A DNA stretch of 64,000 nucleotides from Paenibacillus sp. CF384 (lineage in GTDB: Bacteria; Bacillota; Bacilli; Paenibacillales; Paenibacillaceae). The DNA is taken from assembly GCF_900106745.1 (NCBI RefSeq), contig NZ_FNNV01000001.1, forward strand, positions 372,001 through 436,000, read 5' to 3'. Position numbers and translations under genes: made by a program. Within the stretch, counting starts at the first letter, position 1; each line of letters begins with the position of its first letter. This document shows positions 60,525 through 64,000 of the stretch, in pieces. The notes under the pieces were generated by a model. That model was not told where the DNA came from. It saw nothing but the letters and a program-made list of their open reading frames with translations, and ran no database searches.

Positions 60525-61094
60525 CTATTGCCACATTCTCTGTACGCCCAGCAGGACTCCCTCATTAAACTCCATCCTATATATATCAGGTTTTGAAGTC
60601 TCTAATAGAAATTGATAATCGTATTTACGGTCAAAATACCGCATCATTAGCGTCATCACCATGCCATGCGTGCCGATAACGACTTTCTGCCCTTTGTGCC
60701 TCTCCATAATCCCCGTCAATTCGCCAACAGACCGATCTGTACACGCACGGCATGATTCTCCGCCAGGTAATGATAGATCAGGGTCTTGGAACATGTTCGA
60801 TATGAACGAATAAAGATCTTTTTCCGTCAAGCTCCCATCGTCTTGTGGAAACGCCATCTCTCGCAAATCTTCAACTATGATAATCTCTTTATCGTAGCAA
60901 GCAGCCGCTTCCTCGATTGTCAATATTGCTCTCCGATAAGGACTGGAAATGAATGTATCGATACCCTCATCCTTGAGCATTTCAGTTATTTTGCGCGAAT
61001 CAATCCAACCTTTGTCCGTTAGCCCTCGTGTTCGCTCATTGGGGTCCGTTCTCGGTGATTCCGCATGCCTTACCATGTAAATATAAGTTCTCAT
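60525..61094 (-). CDS. Histidine phosphatase family protein
   Basis: A 189-residue phosphoglycerate-mutase-like protein. 'YMVRHAESPRTDPNERTRGLTDKG' carries the RHG-type motif in the form RHAE (catalytic His); 'FISSPYRRAILTIEEAA' the second Arg; 'VVIGTHGMVMTLM' the second His. It should dephosphorylate a small molecule; the substrate is unknown. It lies just downstream of the methyltransferase gene on the same strand. Confidence 0.87.
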   Translation of the reverse strand: MRTYIYMVRHAESPRTDPNERTRGLTDKGWIDSRKITEMLKDEGIDTFISSPYRRAILTIEEAAACYDKEIIIVEDLREMAFPQDDGSLTEKDLYSFISNMFQDPDLSLPGGESCRACTDRSVGELTGIMERHKGQKVVIGTHGMVMTLMMRYFDRKYDYQFLLETSKPDIYRMEFNEGVLLGVQRMWQ

Positions 61095-61119
61095 AGGACC
61101 TCCTGCAGCGCTTTCCTCA

Positions 61120-62172
61120 TCAACGATTCACATGTGGTCGGTGCAAATACGCATTCATATCAAAATAGCTGCTTTGACTATAGCGCTTATAGAACGCTTC
61201 ATCCATTGCGAGTGTATCTTCGAATCGTACAAGAACAGGTGCTTCATTCTCGGATAGATGAGCGTTGTGCGCAAATTCCTCGCGTCGATCTAATTGAAAA
61301 GCCTGAGTGAACTCAGCTGCTGATTCGAGTTTCTTCCCTTGGTTCCACAGAATAATGCCCAGCGTATTACGGGCAAGTGCCCAATCTGGCTTAAGTCGCA
61401 CGGCTTCTCTGGCATCCGCTTCTCGGTGATCCAGATAATGACCACCTTGCTGGAGTGCGCATAGTGCAACATCCAGATGCGACTGGGAGGCATGGTCCGG
61501 GTTGCTGTAATCAAATCCCTTCGGATCATCAAACACCTCGTACGAGATAGCACCTTCCCAATAGTATTGTACATTGCTGAGGTTTTTGAGTTCCCAATGC
61601 GTAAGTACTTGAAGCTCTGGCGAGGAGGGAACGGTACTTAATGAGAGATGACCGAACGGGTGACGAATAAACTGCCGCCGCTCGAAGATAATCGTATCCC
61701 CCTGCAGGGATACAAACCAATTATGAGATGGATTAGGACCAAGCAACAACTCGAATATCTTCTGCGGGGTTTCAATAAACCCTCGCTTGGCGACTCGCAT
61801 CATTTCCTCGCATGCGTCTTTGGGAGAGTTGGTATGTTCGAACACTTGGCGGGAAAGCGCAAAATCGAAGCTCTTATCGTGAAATGGCATTTTCTCCGCG
61901 AAACATTCCACATAATTATACCGAGTATCAACACCCGTCCCGGAACGATGGGAGTTATGGGTCAGAAAAGGCTCTGTCACTGTATTCGAGCGATTGAACG
62001 GATTAGATCCGCCGCCTATGTCGAGGACTAACTCTCCGGGTTGTATCTCAAGTAGCTGCGCCAGGAGTTCATCATTTAACACGGGAAACACGTTGCCAAA
62101 AGAATTCTTCAAGGGGATGTTACGTGTGTATGTGCCCATGTTCAAGTTCAGCAGCAGCTTATTGAAATCCAA
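61120..62172 (-). CDS. SAM-dependent methyltransferase with C-terminal TPR-like region
   Basis: A 350-residue protein. The methyltransferase core (about 40-180) has 'LVLDIGGGSNPF' (motif I with GGG), 'MPFHDKSFDFALSRQVFEHTNSP' and 'GFIETPQKIFELLL'. The C-terminal part has a helical repeat 'AREAVRLKPDWALARNTLGIILWNQGK' and 'FTQAFQLD', a TPR-like pattern. The substrate is unknown; O-antigen or glycan-linked methylation is possible for this type. The start is TTG at 62172, 10 nt after AAGGAGG. Confidence 0.75.
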   Translation of the reverse strand: MDFNKLLLNLNMGTYTRNIPLKNSFGNVFPVLNDELLAQLLEIQPGELVLDIGGGSNPFNRSNTVTEPFLTHNSHRSGTGVDTRYNYVECFAEKMPFHDKSFDFALSRQVFEHTNSPKDACEEMMRVAKRGFIETPQKIFELLLGPNPSHNWFVSLQGDTIIFERRQFIRHPFGHLSLSTVPSSPELQVLTHWELKNLSNVQYYWEGAISYEVFDDPKGFDYSNPDHASQSHLDVALCALQQGGHYLDHREADAREAVRLKPDWALARNTLGIILWNQGKKLESAAEFTQAFQLDRREEFAHNAHLSENEAPVLVRFEDTLAMDEAFYKRYSQSSYFDMNAYLHRPHVNR

Positions 62173-62277
62173 GTGAAGAACCCCTCCTTGACACGGAATA
62201 AGGATATGATGTTCCTCCTATAGTATGGATTCCCTAAACATTGTGCATCGTGGCAATCAACCAATTTCATGCAGCAA

Positions 62278-63240
62278 CTACTTGGTCATGATTCGAATTG
62301 GCTCTCCGGATAGATAGGTTTCTATATCTTGAACGATGTCTCTATAAAATGCTTCATAACCGGCTTCCGAAACATAGCCGATATGCGGCGTTGTCAGCAA
62401 ATTCGGAAGCGATCGATAGGGATCTTCCTTCGGCAGCGGTTCCACCTCGAATACGTCAACCGCAGCGCCGGCAATCCAGCCGCTCTGTAAAGCTTCCGCA
62501 AGTGCGGCTTGATCAACGATCGGAGCTCGGGAGGTATTGATCAGAAATGCAGTAGGACGCATACGCTTCAGGTCCGCAGCACCAATCAACCCTCTAGTGC
62601 GGTCACTCAATACGAGATGGATCGACAAGAAATCACTGTTCTCCAGAAGCTCCTCCTTCGTAGCAGCTAATCTTACCCCCGCCTCGTCCGCTCGCTGCTG
62701 CGTCAAATTCTGGCTCCACGCTATAACATTCATGCCGAACGCTTGTCCGAATTTTGCGATCTGGCTGCCCAGTTTACCAAGTCCAAGAACACCAAGGGTC
62801 TTGCCGTACAAATCTACGCCGATGGTGCTTTGCCACTGGCCGCTTCGGATTGCGTTGTGCTCCTGCACGATATGTCGGGCAAGGCCGAGCATTAACGCCC
62901 AAGTGAGCTCGGCGGTTGCATTGCCGGCGCCTCCTGTACCACAAACGATAATGCCTTTGGATGCGGCAGCTTCAAGATCAATCGACGCATTGCGCATACC
63001 TGTCGTAATAAGCAGCTTCAAGCTGGGAAGCTTGTCAAGAAGAGACGCGCGGAACGGCGTTCTCTCACGCATGATGACGACGATCTCACAATCGGCGATT
63101 AACTCGATCAGCTCATCTTGTTGATCGATGTGACGATTGATGCTCTTAACCTCCACCCGATCCAGAACCGGTGACCAGTCGGCAGCAGTCAAAGCCACTT
63201 GCTGGTAGTCATCTAGTATTGCACAGCGAAGCTTCTTCAT
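62278..63240 (-). CDS. D-2-hydroxyacid dehydrogenase
   Basis: A 320-residue enzyme of the phosphoglycerate dehydrogenase/formate dehydrogenase superfamily. 'LGVLGLGKLGSQIAKFGQAFGM' is the NAD site; the catalytic Arg is in 'LINTSRAPIVDQAAL', Glu in 'AAVDVFEVEPLPKEDP' and His in 'NLLTTPHIGYVSEAGYE'. It should reduce a 2-keto acid or oxidise a D-2-hydroxy acid; the particular substrate is unclear. AAGGAG lies 7 nt before the ATG. It follows the DUF1801 gene by 12 nt, so the two are likely co-transcribed. Confidence 0.88.
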   Translation of the reverse strand: MKKLRCAILDDYQQVALTAADWSPVLDRVEVKSINRHIDQQDELIELIADCEIVVIMRERTPFRASLLDKLPSLKLLITTGMRNASIDLEAAASKGIIVCGTGGAGNATAELTWALMLGLARHIVQEHNAIRSGQWQSTIGVDLYGKTLGVLGLGKLGSQIAKFGQAFGMNVIAWSQNLTQQRADEAGVRLAATKEELLENSDFLSIHLVLSDRTRGLIGAADLKRMRPTAFLINTSRAPIVDQAALAEALQSGWIAGAAVDVFEVEPLPKEDPYRSLPNLLTTPHIGYVSEAGYEAFYRDIVQDIETYLSGEPIRIMTK

Positions 63241-63252
63241 CGTCGTGTCTCC

Positions 63253-63624
63253 TTATACTCGCCAGAATGTCGAACAGTCTGCTTTATCGATAATATTAAA
63301 CATGATCATTTGCTCAAGCAGGGCGTAATCTACCTCTTGATCCCACTGAATACGGAATAACAGCTTCGTTTGATCGTACCCTGCCTGTTTAATCTGAGCC
63401 GCGAAATGATTCATCCCTGCCTTCTCAGGAGCAACAGCCAAATGTTGTTTGGATATACTGAAACCAATAATAAAGGTTCCGTGATCGGTATACATCGGCT
63501 GTTTCCACGCGAACTTAGGCTCTAGATCTGAAAATTTCTCAGCTACCCACTGCAACACTTCTTCCGTGCGAGCACGATGCTGCGGGTTATCAATCCCATT
63601 CAAATAGTCTGCAAATACTTCCAT
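63253..63624 (-). CDS. DUF1801 family protein (YdhG-like iron-chaperone-type fold)
   Basis: A 123-residue protein with the DUF1801 pattern '[24 protein letters not shown]', '[32 protein letters not shown]' (motif parts only) and '[21 protein letters not shown]'. The fold resembles frataxin-like CyaY, and YdhG has been proposed to carry iron, but evidence is thin. AGGGAGG lies 6 nt before the ATG. Confidence 0.82.
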   Translation of the reverse strand: MEVFADYLNGIDNPQHRARTEEVLQWVAEKFSDLEPKFAWKQPMYTDHGTFIIGFSISKQHLAVAPEKAGMNHFAAQIKQAGYDQTKLLFRIQWDQEVDYALLEQMIMFNIIDKADCSTFWRV

Positions 63625-63971
63625 GTTGTTCCCTCCTAGAGTAATTGAAAGTCAAAAAGAATCGCTGCCACAAGCTATCAGGTTCCATAAAAGAAAGACT
63701 GTACCTACTCGTAAGACTATTTTCAAAATTTAATCGGTACCTCCTATTTCATTCCATATCCTCTCATTATTCACGGAAACTACGCTGTGAAACACGGTTC
63801 CTCCAAATTTCATTCATCGTATCTCACACCACACTCTTTGTTTCACTCTATTAGTATAGGGGATTAGACTTACTTTTGTAGGATTTTATTGGCATATAAC
63901 ACCTTCAAATGTTCTGAACAAGAAGTAGAAACATAGGTATAGAAATGGACGCTTCGTGAAGGAGGAGATTC
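63625..63971. other. Intergenic stretch without a recognised gene
   Basis: About 350 nt of AT-rich sequence between divergent genes. Two near-copies of a 20-nt sequence (minus strand GAATGAAAT....GGAGG.ACCG, near 63752-63772 and 63807-63827) are the only structure seen. A TATAAC near 63893-63898 may be a -10 box for the rightward gene. Confidence 0.5.
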
Positions 63972-64000
63972 ATGTTCGCCTTAGCTTGGCTGATTCTGAC
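63972..64000 (+). CDS. Start of an unidentified gene, cut by the window end
   Basis: GAAGGAGGAGATT precedes an ATG at 63972, followed by nine hydrophobic-rich codons (M-FALAWLIL) before the window ends. It looks like the beginning of a membrane or exported protein. Confidence 0.55.

Noticed and set aside
63751..63812. 19-codon GTG frame on the minus strand
   Set aside because: Too short, no conserved features and no terminator or partner; a ribosome site alone is not enough.
3..63971. tRNA, rRNA, T-box or cobalamin riboswitch elements
   Set aside because: Leaders and gaps were read for T-box, cobalamin, ydaO/c-di-AMP and SAM signatures; apart from the purine-type element none was found.

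Overview
The window looks like the chromosome of an endospore-forming Gram-positive bacterium of the Paenibacillaceae (Paenibacillus/Cohnella type). It has moderate GC, strong AGGAGG-type ribosome sites, frequent TTG and GTG starts, a GerA-family germinant-receptor operon, a probable gamma-type SASP, YqkE and DUF2203 proteins, SpoIIIJ/YidC-type insertase genes and many secreted cell-wall enzymes. No rRNA, tRNA, CRISPR array or intact insertion sequence was seen.

Layout. 1-9.4 kb holds housekeeping and envelope genes: a DUF350 membrane protein, an amidase, an EamA exporter behind a purine-type riboswitch, a glucosaminidase, DUF2203, a sugar isomerase/oxidoreductase pair, Cu/Zn SOD, a DUF985 cupin, an NlpC/P60 hydrolase and a methyltransferase. 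9.4-17.9 kb is a giant DUF11 repeat protein of about 19 units, apparently started at ATT and split by a frame break into 2239 + 556 residues. 17.9-26 kb has a YcgQ/YcgR permease pair, a DnaQ-type exonuclease, an alpha/beta hydrolase, an ABC-F ATPase behind an attenuator-like leader, two small genes and a Ni/Co transporter with a palindromic operator candidate.

26-36 kb is one minus-strand operon of nine genes: three Gfo/Idh/MocA oxidoreductases, a TIM-barrel isomerase, two sulfatase-like enzymes in which Thr replaces the formylglycine Cys, an APS-kinase-like protein, an AraC regulator and one canonical formylglycine-type sulfatase. It ends at a terminator and has cre-like and direct-repeat sites upstream. 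36-40.5 kb is a gerA-gerC-gerD-gerB germination operon. 40.5-45.2 kb has a MsrA-MsrB fusion lacking the MsrB catalytic Cys, a ChrA chromate transporter, a second-type YidC preceded by an 89-residue membrane ORF whose 3' end forms a hairpin over the yidC ribosome site (MifM-like layout), and an L,D-transpeptidase.

45.2-53.3 kb is a phenylalanine/tyrosine catabolic operon read from HPPD through a flavin-reductase-like protein, homogentisate dioxygenase, an acetoacetyl-CoA synthetase-type ligase and fumarylacetoacetase to an aromatic amino acid hydroxylase; maleylacetoacetate isomerase is absent. 53.4-64 kb has a tyrosine recombinase with a dif-like dyad at its promoter, a DUF3169/XRE pair with a palindromic operator, a GH42-like glycosidase, a phosphodiester glycosidase, a histidine phosphatase, a methyltransferase, a D-2-hydroxyacid dehydrogenase, a DUF1801 protein and the first codons of a further gene.

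The most unusual items are the MifM-like arrest-peptide candidate, the ON-type purine riboswitch on an EamA exporter, the ATT-started and frame-split DUF11 giant, the Thr-type sulfatase/APS-kinase operon, and the dif-like site beside the recombinase.
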